33,557 nucleotides of DNA from CAMLHU01 sp031393795 (GTDB taxonomy: Bacteria > Gemmatimonadota > Gemmatimonadetes > Gemmatimonadales > GWC2-71-9), in NCBI GenBank assembly GCA_031393795.1, contig JANMWE010000086.1:1-33557 (forward strand), given 5' to 3'. This document shows positions 8,582 to 17,009 of the stretch, one piece after another. Every line of letters starts with the position of its first letter. Position 1 is the first letter of the stretch. The position numbers and the translations under genes were made by a program. Below the pieces are notes generated by a model. It was not told where the DNA came from and did no database searches. It saw only the letters and a list, made by a program, of their open reading frames with translations.

Positions 8582-8997
8582 CAGCTTCCGGGGACGAGGG
8601 CGCGATGTTCGACGGCGATGCAGAGGTCCTGGACCACGGCGATACCCGCCGCTTCGAGCGCCTGGGCCGTGGGCGCGTGTGCCACGCCCAACTGCATCCA
8701 GACGAGCTTCGGTCGGACCGCGAGGAGGGCGGGGAGGAGCTCCGGCACCGCCTCCGACCGACGGAAGATGTCGACGATCTCGATCGGTCCTGCCTCGGCC
8801 GCCGCGATCAGGTCCGGATAGCGGCGGACTCCGAGCACCATCCCACCCCCCGGGTGCACGCCGATGATCTCGTACCCGGCCTCCTGCAGTTCGCCCGCCA
8901 CCGAATGACTGGGGCGGAAGGGATCGGCGCTCAACCCGACCACGGCGATCCGCCGTGCGCTCCGCAGGATGGCGGCGACTCCCGGAGAGACGCTCAT
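8581..8997 (-). CDS. CoA-binding domain protein (YccU-like)
   Basis: 138 residues forming a single Rossmann-like CoA-binding domain, as in the YccU family. RRIAVVGLSADPFRPSHSVA (residues about 15-34) is the nucleotide-binding beginning, GYEIIGVHPG is the second strand, and KLVWMQLGVAHA with VVQDLCIAVEHR is the conserved C-terminal segment with a cysteine. Members bind CoA but have no defined physiological role. The ATG at 8997 overlaps the fdhD stop (ATGA), and the gene's stop overlaps the following start. Open frame continues upstream into fdhD but has no supporting homology, so I use the internal ATG. Confidence 0.88.
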   Translation of the reverse strand: MSVSPGVAAILRSARRIAVVGLSADPFRPSHSVAGELQEAGYEIIGVHPGGGMVLGVRRYPDLIAAAEAGPIEIVDIFRRSEAVPELLPALLAVRPKLVWMQLGVAHAPTAQALEAAGIAVVQDLCIAVEHRALVPGS

Positions 8998-9689
8998 CCC
9001 TCCGCACCGTGCACAGCGGGGTGTGCGCTCGCCGCCCGTCCGATCAACCGCATCCCGCTCCGGCGCGCGATCTCGACGGCCAGGGTCGACGGTACCGACG
9101 GGGTCGCGATCCAGTCGAGCGACGCCCGCGCCCCCTTGAACGCCAGCTCGGCCGAGATGCGTCCGGTCACCAGAAGGCCGAGCCCCGCCACCGTCTGTCG
9201 TTCCAGCAACGCGGCGCCGATGACCTTGTCCACCGCGTTGTGGCGACCGATATCCTCCGCGTGCCACCGGAGCGACGTGCCGTCGGTCAGCGCTGCCGCG
9301 TGGATCCCGCCGGTGTCCTTGTACCGCTCCCCCCGCGCGAAGAGCTCCTTCAACAGGGCCCGTAGCACCTCGCCACCTGGCGCCGGCCCGCGGGCGGGAC
9401 GCACGTCGATCGTCGCGGGGTCGGCCAGGAAGGTGGCCACCGCGCCGCACCCGGAGGCCAGCACCGGACGCCGCCCCTCGGCTGCCACCGCTGCCGCCCG
9501 TTCCGCGGAGATCTCGGCCCAGAAGCCGAGGTCGGTCGCGCAGGGCCGAAGATGGACGTCGCCCACGGTGGCGATGTACCCCTCCCCGTGCAGCCAACCC
9601 ACCGCGAGCTCTTCCAGGAGTTCGGGGGTGCACATCCACGTCACCGTGGGGCGGCCATTGACCTCGAGCCACACGGGGACCTCCTCCAC
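8994..9689 (-). CDS. fdhD: Formate dehydrogenase accessory sulfurtransferase FdhD
   Basis: About 231 residues from GTG 9689. FdhD passes sulfur from a cysteine desulfurase to the bis-MGD cofactor of formate dehydrogenase. Family motifs are TGGIHAAALTDG, EDIGRHNAVDKVIGAALL and TGRISAELAFKGARA. In E. coli the sulfur-carrying loop is a CxxC; here the loop reads ASGCGAVAT, so one cysteine remains and the second is absent. The start is uncertain. The frame extends to 9878 inside the preceding gene; GTG 9689 gives MEEVPVWLEVNGRP, which resembles the family N-terminus but is slightly short. Neighbouring mobA, mobB and moeA support the assignment. No formate dehydrogenase gene lies in the window. Confidence 0.9.
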   Translation of the reverse strand: MEEVPVWLEVNGRPTVTWMCTPELLEELAVGWLHGEGYIATVGDVHLRPCATDLGFWAEISAERAAAVAAEGRRPVLASGCGAVATFLADPATIDVRPARGPAPGGEVLRALLKELFARGERYKDTGGIHAAALTDGTSLRWHAEDIGRHNAVDKVIGAALLERQTVAGLGLLVTGRISAELAFKGARASLDWIATPSVPSTLAVEIARRSGMRLIGRAASAHPAVHGAEG

Positions 9690-9736
9690 GGCGGCATCCG
9701 CCGCGAGGCGCCCCTTCCGGCCGGCCGCCCCTTCGT

Positions 9737-10453
9737 TCAGAACGCCACTCCGATCCCGAGCCGGAGCCCGGGGGTGTGGACCCAGTCCGCGAGCCCTTTC
9801 GTGGTCGTGATCGGCGCGGCGGCGGTCGGCTCGTCCGCCGGCGGGTTCAGCCAGTCTGCGGGGTACTTCAGCTTCCAATAGTACACCGAGCCTTCGAGCC
9901 GCACGTGGATCCGCTCACCGAGATAATACCGCACTCCCATCGAGGGCTTGAAGAGGAGCTTGGTGCCGAACTGATACTGGGTGGTGTCCTGTGCCGTCTT
10001 TTCGCCGACCGCAGCGCCGAGTCCGAAGGCGACGAAGGGGGCGACGCCGTGCCAGGTCTTCGCTCCGGAGAGGTTGATCTGGAGGCCGATCTGCGGCGTC
10101 CAGACCGGCGCGTCGACCGGACCGCTGTACCGGTGGACCACGCTGTCGTCCGGATTCAGCAGCATCCGCTCTCCCTTGAGGTATCCCAGCTCCGCGAACC
10201 CCTGCAGCAGCCCGGAGAGCCGGATGTCATAGCGGGCGCTGAAGGTCTGCCCGCTGTTCGGGCTCAGGCGCAGAGGTCCGCCGTCGCCATACAGGTGGCC
10301 CAGCGACACCGTCCAGCCGTTGCCGCGCCGGATGTCGTGATACGGGGAGTGGCTCGGGTCGGCGCCGACCTGGGCGGCCAGTGGGCCGGTGGGCAAGTGG
10401 GCCAGGCCGATGCCAAGGGTGAGGGCGAGAGCGAGGGTGCGGTTGCGGTTCAT
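9737..10453 (-). CDS. Outer-membrane beta-barrel protein, unknown function
   Basis: 238 residues with an N-terminal signal peptide ending in TGPLAAQ. The mature region is rich in amphipathic strands (WTVSLGHLYGDGG, APFVAFGLGAAVG, HVRLEGSVYYWKLKYP) and ends with LRLGIGVAF. A terminal aromatic residue after alternating hydrophobics is the usual beta-barrel assembly signal for outer-membrane proteins. It resembles OmpW/OmpA-type small barrels in layout, but I do not assign a family. The ATG overlaps the gpmI stop (TGATG), so it is translated from the gpmI transcript. It is one of two unrelated-looking barrels in this operon. Confidence 0.78.
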   Translation of the reverse strand: MNRNRTLALALTLGIGLAHLPTGPLAAQVGADPSHSPYHDIRRGNGWTVSLGHLYGDGGPLRLSPNSGQTFSARYDIRLSGLLQGFAELGYLKGERMLLNPDDSVVHRYSGPVDAPVWTPQIGLQINLSGAKTWHGVAPFVAFGLGAAVGEKTAQDTTQYQFGTKLLFKPSMGVRYYLGERIHVRLEGSVYYWKLKYPADWLNPPADEPTAAAPITTTKGLADWVHTPGLRLGIGVAF

Positions 10454-12009
10454 CAGGGATGTCTCAGGTCGCGGCCGGTCATTTCCGGCGGCTGCTCGAG
10501 GCCGAGGAGGCCCAGGATCGTGGGGCCGACGTCGCAGAGGGCGCCGTCGGCACGGAAGGTCGGCGTCCCGTCGCCCACCAGGACGAACGGGACAGGGTTG
10601 GTCGTGTGCGTGGTGTGGGGTCCACCCGACACCGGGTCGATCATCATCTCACAATTGCCGTGGTCGGCCGTGATGAGCACCGTCGCACCGTTCTTCTCGG
10701 CGGTCACCAGCACCCGCGCCAGCGCGCGGTCCACCGTTTCCACCGCCTTCAGGATGGCGGGGACCACCCCGGTGTGGCCCACCATGTCAGCATTGGCGTA
10801 GTTGCAGAGCAGGAAGTCGTGCTCCCGCCGCTCGAGTGCGCCGCACAACGTGTCGGTGATCCCGGCGGCGCTCATCTCGGGGGCGAGGTCGTACGTCGCC
10901 ACCTTCTGCGACGGGACGAGCTGCCGCTCCTCCCCGGTGAACGGGGTCTCGATCCCCCCGTTGAAGAAATACGAGACGTGGGGGTACTTCTCCGTCTCGG
11001 CGGTGCGGAACTGGGTGCACCCGGTCTTGGAAAGCCACTCCCCGACGATGTTCGCCATCGAGAGGGGGGGGAACGCCGCGGGGAGCAGCAGCGTCGCGTC
11101 GTAGTGCGTCATCGTGGCGGCGGTGAGCTTCGGCCCGCCGGTGACGTCGAACCCGCTGAACCCCGGCGTGCAGAGCGCCGCGCCGATCTGGCGCATCCGG
11201 TCCGACCGATAGTTGAAGAAGAAGACCGCGTCGCCGTTCTTAAGGAGCGGGGGCATCGTCCCGTCCCGTGTCCGCAGTACCAGCGGCTTGATGAACTCGT
11301 CGGTCTCCTTCCGCGCGTAGCACTCCTCGATGGCCCGCACCGCGTCGTCCACCCGGTGGCCGGCGCCGCGCGTGAGCGCGTCGTACGCCAGCTTGGTCCG
11401 TTCCCACCGCTTGTCCCGGTCCATTCCGAAATAGCGGCCGGTGAGGGTGCTGAGCACCGCCCGCCCGCCGGTGCGGGCCTTCATCTCCTCCAGCAGCGTG
11501 CGCACGAACCCGGCACCCGAGGTGGGAAGGGAGTCACGGCCGTCGAGGAAGCCATGCACCGCGATCCGCGGGAGCTCCTGACGCTCGGCGAAGTCGAGGC
11601 AGCCGAGGAGGTGGCTGTCGATGGCATGGACGCCACCGTTCCCGAGCAGGCCGATGAAGTGGAGCGTACCGCCGGTCTTTCGGACGTGGTCGGCGAGGGC
11701 GATGAGGGGCTTGAGATCGTAGAAGTCGCCGGAAACGATGCTCTGCGAGATCCGCACCAGGTCCTGGGGCACCACCCGGCCGGCGCCGAGGTTGAGGTGG
11801 CCCACCTCGCTGTTCCCCATCTGGCCCTCGGGGAGCCCGACCCGGAGGCCGCTCGCCTCGAGCAGTGTCTTCGGTTGGCGGGCCCAAAGGCGATCCCAGG
11901 TCGGGACGTTCGCCAAGGCGATGGCGTTGCCCTCGCGTTCCGCGCGATAGCCCCACCCGTCGAGTACGATCAAGACCACGGGGCGCTTCGCCCTCGTTAC
12001 CTTTGACAT
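10453..12009 (-). CDS. gpmI: 2,3-bisphosphoglycerate-independent phosphoglycerate mutase
   Basis: 518 residues, the normal length for the alkaline-phosphatase-superfamily mutase that interconverts 3- and 2-phosphoglycerate with two Mn ions. Motifs: VVLIVLDGWGYR (first metal Asp), MGNSEVGHLNLGAGR (catalytic Ser), NYANADMVGHTG and ITADHGNCEMM (metal-binding Asp and His residues). A good Shine-Dalgarno, GGGAGGG, lies just upstream of the ATG on the minus strand. It is the first gene of the long minus-strand operon ending with moeA. Its start codon lies under the -35 box of the divergent SH3-protein promoter (12003-12031), so the two transcription units could interfere. Confidence 0.96.
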   Translation of the reverse strand: MSKVTRAKRPVVLIVLDGWGYRAEREGNAIALANVPTWDRLWARQPKTLLEASGLRVGLPEGQMGNSEVGHLNLGAGRVVPQDLVRISQSIVSGDFYDLKPLIALADHVRKTGGTLHFIGLLGNGGVHAIDSHLLGCLDFAERQELPRIAVHGFLDGRDSLPTSGAGFVRTLLEEMKARTGGRAVLSTLTGRYFGMDRDKRWERTKLAYDALTRGAGHRVDDAVRAIEECYARKETDEFIKPLVLRTRDGTMPPLLKNGDAVFFFNYRSDRMRQIGAALCTPGFSGFDVTGGPKLTAATMTHYDATLLLPAAFPPLSMANIVGEWLSKTGCTQFRTAETEKYPHVSYFFNGGIETPFTGEERQLVPSQKVATYDLAPEMSAAGITDTLCGALERREHDFLLCNYANADMVGHTGVVPAILKAVETVDRALARVLVTAEKNGATVLITADHGNCEMMIDPVSGGPHTTHTTNPVPFVLVGDGTPTFRADGALCDVGPTILGLLGLEQPPEMTGRDLRHP

Positions 12010-12031
12010 GACCCTCCCGGCCCCCTACTAT
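12003..12031 (+). promoter_or_regulatory. Sigma-70-type promoter of the SH3-domain protein gene (leaderless)
   Basis: TTGACA (12003-12008), a 17-nt spacer and TACTAT (12026-12031) form a near-consensus promoter. Only 7 nt separate the -10 box from the GTG at 12039, so the predicted transcription start is at or within 1-2 nt of the start codon and there is no room for a ribosome-binding site. The -35 box overlaps the gpmI start codon on the other strand. Confidence 0.75.
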
Positions 12032-12038
12032 CGCCCAA

Positions 12039-13085
12039 GTGACGAAAGCGCCGCAATCTAGTCCCGCCCGGCACCCCCTGCCAATCGCGTACGCGCTCTT
12101 CCTCGGCGTTCTCTGGCTCGCCGGGGCGCGCCCGGCCAACGCCCAGCAGCGGGTCCGCATCACCGCACAGACCCCCCTCCTCAAGACTCCCGAGGGGCCG
12201 ATCCTCGGCCGTGTCGAGCGGGGGCTCGAGCTCACCCAGGGCCGGGTGGACCGCAAGGCGGTCGAAGTCACGATCGACGGCTGGATCTACGCCCGCTCGC
12301 TCGGCGCCACCACACGCGACGGGTTCAACGCCATCGTGAATGATGGGCAGGGACAGAACCTCCGCGCCGATGCCCGTCCCGATGCCCGCCTCCTCGGCCG
12401 GTTGAGTGGCGGTGCGCTGGTGCAGCGGCTGGAGACCAAGTCGGGATGGGCCCACGTGCGCCGGCAGGCGTGGGTGGCGCGCCTCGCGGCCGAACTCCCA
12501 GCGGCGTCGGCCAGCACCGCGACGCAGAACACGCCCCCGCCCCCGCGTGACACCACGCCGCGTGCTGCCTCGTCGGGGTTCGGGGATGGGAGCCGGGCCG
12601 TGGCGCCGCGCGGTGCCGTCCTCACCAATGCGCCGGGGGGATCCGCGGTCGGCACCCTCGCCCCCGGCGCCGATGTCCGGGTGGTGACCCGTGCTAACGG
12701 ATGGACCCGAGTCCGGGTCGACGCCTGGGTGCCCGACACCGTGCTCGAGACCGCGGACGCCGGGGCCACCGTCGGTGTCACCGCCGCAGAGGTGCGGGCC
12801 GAGCCGGCGCGATGGATCGGACAGGTGGTGCAGTGGCAACTGCAGGTGGTGGCGGTCCAGGTGGCCGACGCGCTCCGGCCCGAGTTGCCGGAAGGGAAGC
12901 CCTACCTCCTCACGCGGGGGCCGTTGCCCGAGAGCGGCTTCGTCTACGTGCTCGTCACGCCCGAGCAGGCCCAGCGCTATCGCGACGCGCCCCCGCTCCG
13001 GGAGATCACCGCCCGGGTGCGGATCCGCGCGCCGTCGAGCAAGTACCTTCCTACCCCTGTGGTGGAGTTGATCGGCGAACAGTGA
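12039..13085 (+). CDS. Secreted protein with bacterial SH3-like repeats
   Basis: 348 residues. The hydrophobic leader PIAYALFLGVLWLAG followed by PANAQ is a signal peptide. Three segments resemble bacterial SH3 folds: about residues 35-90 (TPLLKTPEGPILGRVERG, then DGWIYARSL), about 98-150 (NLRADARPDARLLGRLSGG, then SGWAHVRRQAWV), and about 185-235 (AVLTNAPGGSAVGTLAPG, then NGWTRVRVDAWV). A Pro/Thr/Ser-rich linker separates the second and third. The C-terminal 100 residues are a further beta-rich, OB-like domain. Such proteins usually bind cell-wall or other envelope ligands; the ligand here is unknown. The GTG start sits 7 nt behind a -10 box. The TGA stop lies inside the first unit of palindrome E5. 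Confidence 0.82.
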   Translation: MTKAPQSSPARHPLPIAYALFLGVLWLAGARPANAQQRVRITAQTPLLKTPEGPILGRVERGLELTQGRVDRKAVEVTIDGWIYARSLGATTRDGFNAIVNDGQGQNLRADARPDARLLGRLSGGALVQRLETKSGWAHVRRQAWVARLAAELPAASASTATQNTPPPPRDTTPRAASSGFGDGSRAVAPRGAVLTNAPGGSAVGTLAPGADVRVVTRANGWTRVRVDAWVPDTVLETADAGATVGVTAAEVRAEPARWIGQVVQWQLQVVAVQVADALRPELPEGKPYLLTRGPLPESGFVYVLVTPEQAQRYRDAPPLREITARVRIRAPSSKYLPTPVVELIGEQ

Positions 13086-13155
13086 GCGGTAAGCGGTGAG
13101 CGGGCCCTCCAGGAGGGATCTCGACCGTGTGGCCCGCTCACTGCTCACCGCTCAC
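13082..13155. repeat. Stop-adjacent palindrome E5 (GTGAGCG 7-nt arms, three-frame stops)
   Basis: The left arm 13082-13106 is GTGAGCG, GTAAGCG, GTGAGCG and GGCC. The right arm 13131-13155 is its complement with two mismatches. TGA at 13083 is the stop codon of the preceding gene; TAA at 13090 and TGA at 13097 fall in the other two frames. The left arm is identical to that of E8, 3.7 kb away. No T-run follows. Confidence 0.92.
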
Positions 13156-13167
13156 CAGGAGAGTGAG

Positions 13168-13518
13168 ATGCACGACCAGCTCAAGGACCGCATCCTCCGC
13201 AAGCTCGAAGCGCTACCCGACGAGCGCGGCTACCAGCTCCTCGATTACATCGAGTTCCTGGAGAGCAAGTACGCCACCCGCGCGGCCCCGTCGAACATCT
13301 TCGCCACGCTCAAGGAGAAGGCCGAGGACGCGATGCGGGCCGGAAAGTTCAGCGCCGAGACGATCGGAAAGACCGTCGGCGCGATGGACTCGGCGCAGAA
13401 GATCGTGAAGGGGATCGTCGCGGCCGGCGAGGCGGTGGTGGATGAGGCCGCCAAGGCCGCGGGGGTGAGCAGCAAGCCTGGACCGAAGCCCCCGGAGTCG
13501 AAACCAGCCGGATCTTGA
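13168..13518 (+). CDS. Small helical protein of unknown function
   Basis: 116 residues from the ATG at 13168, which has AGGAGA about 6 nt upstream. A longer frame would start inside palindrome E5 and is rejected. The N-terminal half (DQLKDRILRKLEALPDERGY, then QLLDYIEFLESKYA) is amphipathic helix resembling the DUF2281-like helical motif L-P-x-E-x-x-x-x-V-L-D-F-I-E-F-L. The C-terminal half is Ala/Lys-rich helix with a Pro/Lys-rich tail. It has no signal peptide or membrane segment, so it is probably cytoplasmic. I do not recognise a function. It lies between two palindromes, and nothing links it to its neighbours. Confidence 0.72.
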   Translation: MHDQLKDRILRKLEALPDERGYQLLDYIEFLESKYATRAAPSNIFATLKEKAEDAMRAGKFSAETIGKTVGAMDSAQKIVKGIVAAGEAVVDEAAKAAGVSSKPGPKPPESKPAGS

Positions 13519-13522
13519 CCGC

Positions 13523-13602
13523 GTGTTGAGCGCTGGGTGTTGAGTGTCGACCACATCCACCTCGATGCGGCCCCGCACCACCCAATACCCAACACTCAAC
13601 AC
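13523..13602. repeat. Stop-adjacent palindrome E6 (GTGTTGAG/TTGGGTG arms)
   Basis: The left arm 13523-13546 and the reverse complement of the right arm 13579-13602 agree at about 20 of 24 positions. Together with the gene's own TGA at 13516, TGA at 13527 and 13541 close all three frames. The element starts 4 nt after the stop codon. Confidence 0.82.
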
Positions 13603-13617
13603 CTTGAGAACGTGCCA

Positions 13618-15084
13618 ATGAGCGACGCCAAGAGCGCCGAATTCGTAACGGGGATCGGGCCGCTGCAGGCCATCAGCCTCGTCGTCGGCTCGATGATCGG
13701 CAGCGGGATCTTCATCGTCTCCGCCGACATCGGGCGCCAGATGGATGGGTGGGGGCCCGGCGGCCTGATGCTGGTCTGGGTCATCACTGGCTTCATGACC
13801 CTCGCCGGGGCGCTCTCGTATGCCGAGCTCGCGGGGATGATGCCGAAGGCGGGCGGGCAGTATGTCTTCCTGCGCGAAGGGATCGCGCCCTGGGCGGGGT
13901 TCCTCTATGGGTGGACCCTCTTCAACGTCATCCAGGCCGGCACCATCGCCGCCGTCGCGGTGGCGTTCGCCCGCTACCTCGGCGTCTTCTTCCCCGGCCT
14001 CACCGACCATCTCTTCCTGAACCTCGGCACCGTGAGTCTGCCGGCCGCGCTGCATCAGGACCCTGTGGCGCTCGGGCTCTCACCCCAGCGGCTCGTCGGG
14101 ATCCTGAGCGTGGTCTTCCTCACCTGGGTGAACGTGCGTGGCGTGAAGCAGGGCGCGGGGCTGCAGACCTTCCTCACGGTCATCAAGACCGTGGCGCTGA
14201 TCGGCCTGATCTTTCTCGGGCTCACGATCTTCCGCCGCGCCGACATCGCGGCGATGAACTTCGCGAACTTCTGGGGCACCACCCCTTGGACCAGCGCGGT
14301 GCTCGTCGCCGCGGGGGCGGCGATGGTGGGGTCGCTCTTCTCGAGCGACGCCTGGAACAACGTGACCTTTGCCGCCGCCGAGGTGCGCGACCCGACCAGG
14401 AACCTGCCGCGCGCGCTCGCGATGGGGACCGGGCTGGTGACGTTGCTCTACATCCTGGCCAACGTCGCGTATCTCAACCTCCTGCCGTTCCAGGGCGACC
14501 CGAACGGCGCCGATGCGGTGGCGCGCGGGATCCAGCACGCCACCCAGGACCGGATCGGCGCGGCGGCGGCGGAGGTGATGCTCGGGAGCGGCGGTGCGTT
14601 GGTGATGGCGGGGCTCATCGTGATCTCGACCTTCGGCTGTAATGCAGGGCTCATCCTGGCCGGCCCGCGGCTCACCTGGGCGATGGCGCAGGACAAGCTC
14701 TTCTTCCGGAAGGCGGGGGAGCTGCATCCGGTTCATCACACCCCTGCCGGCGGGCTCTGGGCCCAGGCGCTCTGGACCAGCATCCTGTGCCTGACGGGGA
14801 CGTACAATCAGCTGCTCGACTTCGTCATCATCGCGGCGCTGATCTTCTATTTCCTGACGATGGTGGCGCTCTTCCGCTTGCGGCGCCTGCGCCCCGACCT
14901 GCCGCGGCCCGTGAAGGCGTTCGGCTATCCGCTCGTCCCGGGGCTCTACATGGTGGCGCTGGTGGGCGTGATGCTCACCCTGCTCTGGGCCAAGCCGCTC
15001 ACTGCCGGCGCCGGCCTCGCGATCGTGCTGCTGGGCGTCCCTGTCTATCTCTGGTGGAAGGGGAAGGCGACCGCAGGGGCCTAG
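13618..15084 (+). CDS. APC superfamily amino-acid permease
   Basis: 488 residues with about 12 membrane helices. Helix 1 carries the broken-helix substrate motif VVGSMIGSGIF (about residues 22-32), and AGALSYAELAGMMPKAGGQY is the helix 2 region typical of APC permeases. It resembles the LAT-like/glycoprotein-associated bacterial group more than the two CAT-like permeases downstream. It should import or exchange amino acids across the inner membrane; the substrate is unknown. I use the ATG at 13618, after palindrome E6. The upstream in-frame extension would be encoded by the palindrome. The TAG stop is part of the first GGCCTAG unit of palindrome E7. Confidence 0.9.
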   Translation: MSDAKSAEFVTGIGPLQAISLVVGSMIGSGIFIVSADIGRQMDGWGPGGLMLVWVITGFMTLAGALSYAELAGMMPKAGGQYVFLREGIAPWAGFLYGWTLFNVIQAGTIAAVAVAFARYLGVFFPGLTDHLFLNLGTVSLPAALHQDPVALGLSPQRLVGILSVVFLTWVNVRGVKQGAGLQTFLTVIKTVALIGLIFLGLTIFRRADIAAMNFANFWGTTPWTSAVLVAAGAAMVGSLFSSDAWNNVTFAAAEVRDPTRNLPRALAMGTGLVTLLYILANVAYLNLLPFQGDPNGADAVARGIQHATQDRIGAAAAEVMLGSGGALVMAGLIVISTFGCNAGLILAGPRLTWAMAQDKLFFRKAGELHPVHHTPAGGLWAQALWTSILCLTGTYNQLLDFVIIAALIFYFLTMVALFRLRRLRPDLPRPVKAFGYPLVPGLYMVALVGVMLTLLWAKPLTAGAGLAIVLLGVPVYLWWKGKATAGA

Positions 15085-15178
15085 TGCCTGGGGCCTGGGG
15101 AGGTGCTACGAAGCCCCGACGCTCAGAGCACGGCGTCGGGGTTTTCGCTTGACTCCCCAGGCCCCTTTCTCCAGGCCC
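15077..15178. repeat. Stop-adjacent palindrome E7 (GGCCTGG-type arms)
   Basis: The left arm 15077-15101 (GGGGCCTAGTGCCTGG, then GGCCTGGGGA) pairs imperfectly with the right arm 15154-15178. The TAG stop of the permease gene is inside the first unit. Unlike most other elements, the centre holds a canonical intrinsic terminator. The unit is shared with E1. Confidence 0.8.
15113..15146 (+). terminator. Rho-independent terminator inside E7
   Basis: CCCCGACGC (15114-15122) pairs with GCGTCGGGG (15133-15141) across a 10-nt loop, followed directly by TTTT. This is the only clear stem-plus-T-run terminator I found. It ends the 13618-15084 permease transcript before the guaB promoter. Confidence 0.85.
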
Positions 15179-15217
15179 GGCGTTCGACCGAACATTTCCC
15201 GATAGCGCGGAAGCCGC

Positions 15218-15246
15218 TTGAGGGAGGTGGGTCCCCCGGCTAGACT
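15218..15246 (+). promoter_or_regulatory. Sigma-70-type promoter of guaB
   Basis: TTGAGG (15218-15223), a 17-nt spacer and TAGACT (15241-15246). The predicted start near 15253 gives guaB a leader of about 85 nt. I see no riboswitch in that leader. The region from 15179 to 15217 shows nothing else. Confidence 0.6.
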
Positions 15247-15337
15247 TGTGGATGGCTCCCCAGACTTGTTCCGGCCTGCCCTGCGCCCCTGATCGGTGCC
15301 TGCGGCGGGCTGTTCCATACCATCCCCTCGAGTCCGC

Positions 15338-16798
15338 ATGACCAGTCGCGTCCGCCCGGGCCTCGCCCTGACCTTCGACGACGTCCTCCTCGTACCGCGG
15401 CACTCGAGCGTCCATCCGCGTGATGTCAGTACCGCCAGCCGCCTGACCCGGAAGATCCCCCTCAACATCCCGTTCGTCTCCGCCGCGATGGACACCGTCA
15501 CGGAAGCGGAGATGGCCATCGCGATGGCGCGGTGGGGCGGGATCGGCGTGATCCACAAGAACATGACGGTCGAGCGGCAGGCGGCCGAAGTGGACCGGGT
15601 CAAGCGCTCCGAGAGCGGGATGATCCTCAACCCCATCACGATGGGCGCCGACCGCCCGCTCCGCGAAGCGGCGCAGTTGATGGCGCGCTTCAAGATCTCC
15701 GGCGTGCCGATCGTGGACGGGCAGGGGAAGCTCATCGGCATCGTCACCAACCGCGACCTGCAGTTCGAGCGGAACCTGGACCAGTCGATCCGCGACGCGA
15801 TGACCAAGGAGGGGCTCGTCACCGCCCCGGTCGGCACCGACCTCGATGAGGCGGAGCGGATCCTCGCCCGGCACCGGATCGAGAAGCTCCCCGTAGTCGA
15901 TGCCCAGGGTGTCCTCAAGGGGCTCATCACGGTCAAGGACATCTTCAAGCGCCGCGAGCACCCCAACGCCAACAAGGACCAGCACGGCCGGCTTCGCGTG
16001 GCGGCGGCGGTGGGTGGGACCAAGGCGGCGATCGAGCGGGCCCGTGTGCTCCTCGACGCCGGGGCCGACGTCCTCGTCATCGACAGCGCCCACGGCCACA
16101 GTGAGGGGGTGCTCCAGACCCTCGACACCCTGCGCCAGGCCTATCCCGACGCCCAGCTCGTGGCCGGCAATGTGGCCACCGCCGAGGGAGCGAAAGAGCT
16201 CATGAAGCGGGGTGTGGACGGGATCAAGGTCGGGGTAGGTCCCGGCTCCATCTGCACCACCCGCGTCGTCACCGGCATCGGGATGCCGCAGATCACCGCC
16301 ATCTTCGAAGCGGTGCGCGGGGCGGGGGATATCCCGATCATCGCCGACGGCGGGGTCAAGTATTCGGGCGACGCGGTGAAGGCCCTGGCCGCCGGCGCCT
16401 CCAGCGTGATGATGGGCGCGATGGTGGCCGGCACCGAGGAGAGCCCCGGTGAGTCGATCCTGGCCGAAGGGCGCCGCTTCAAGATGATCCGCGGGATGGG
16501 TTCGCTCTCCGCGATGCAGGACGGCTCGGCCGACCGCTACTTCCAGGAAGGGGAGATGGCCCCCTCCAAGTTCGTCCCCGAAGGGATCGAGGGACGGGTC
16601 CCCTACAAGGGGCCGGTGGGTGACGTGCTCTTCCAGCTCGTCGGCGGCCTCCGGAGCGGAATGGGGTACTGCGGCGTCAGCGACATCGACGCCCTCCGCA
16701 AGGAGGTCGAGTTCGTGCAGATCACCGGGGCCGGGCTCCGCGAGAGCCATCCCCACGATGTGACCATCACCCGGGAAGCGCCGAACTATTCAGCTTGA
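15338..16798 (+). CDS. guaB: Inosine-5'-monophosphate dehydrogenase
   Basis: 486 residues, normal length. The enzyme oxidises IMP to XMP with NAD, the committed step to GMP. The barrel begins with LTFDDVLLVP. Two CBS domains are inserted at about residues 95-205 (SGVPIVDGQGKLIGIVTNRD and EKLPVVDAQGVLKGLITVKD). The catalytic loop GVGPGSICTTR holds the active-site Cys, with the flap RGMGSLSAMQ after it. ADGGVKYSGD and GAMVAGTEESPG bind the phosphate. I use the ATG at 15338 (MTSRVRPGLALTF), which matches family N-termini. The frame extends 14 codons upstream without support. It is a single-gene unit with its own promoter, between E7 and E8. Confidence 0.97.
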   Translation: MTSRVRPGLALTFDDVLLVPRHSSVHPRDVSTASRLTRKIPLNIPFVSAAMDTVTEAEMAIAMARWGGIGVIHKNMTVERQAAEVDRVKRSESGMILNPITMGADRPLREAAQLMARFKISGVPIVDGQGKLIGIVTNRDLQFERNLDQSIRDAMTKEGLVTAPVGTDLDEAERILARHRIEKLPVVDAQGVLKGLITVKDIFKRREHPNANKDQHGRLRVAAAVGGTKAAIERARVLLDAGADVLVIDSAHGHSEGVLQTLDTLRQAYPDAQLVAGNVATAEGAKELMKRGVDGIKVGVGPGSICTTRVVTGIGMPQITAIFEAVRGAGDIPIIADGGVKYSGDAVKALAAGASSVMMGAMVAGTEESPGESILAEGRRFKMIRGMGSLSAMQDGSADRYFQEGEMAPSKFVPEGIEGRVPYKGPVGDVLFQLVGGLRSGMGYCGVSDIDALRKEVEFVQITGAGLRESHPHDVTITREAPNYSA

Positions 16799-16804
16799 TC
16801 GCCG

Positions 16805-16975
16805 GTGAGCGGTAAGCGGTGAGCGGGCCCCAGTGGTCCGCCTCCCGCCTGAAACGGCCCCCCTCACCGCCCGTAGTGCCGGAGTGCCACCTGGACCGGG
16901 ACGGTCCTCCCGTGGCGTCGCAGGACGGAGCATGGCCTCACCCGGCCCGCTCACCGCTTACCGCTCACCGCTCAC
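16805..16975. repeat. Stop-adjacent palindrome E8 (GTGAGCG 7-nt arms)
   Basis: The left arm 16805-16829 and right arm 16944-16968 are perfectly complementary over 25 bp, and the right arm has one extra CGCTCAC unit to 16975. TGA 16806, TAA 16813 and TGA 16820 cover all three frames. The left arm is identical to that of E5. The 114-nt centre is different and itself has hairpin potential. Confidence 0.93.
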
Positions 16976-17009
16976 GTTGTTTCCCCAAACTTCCCTTCGG
17001 GGAGGATCC

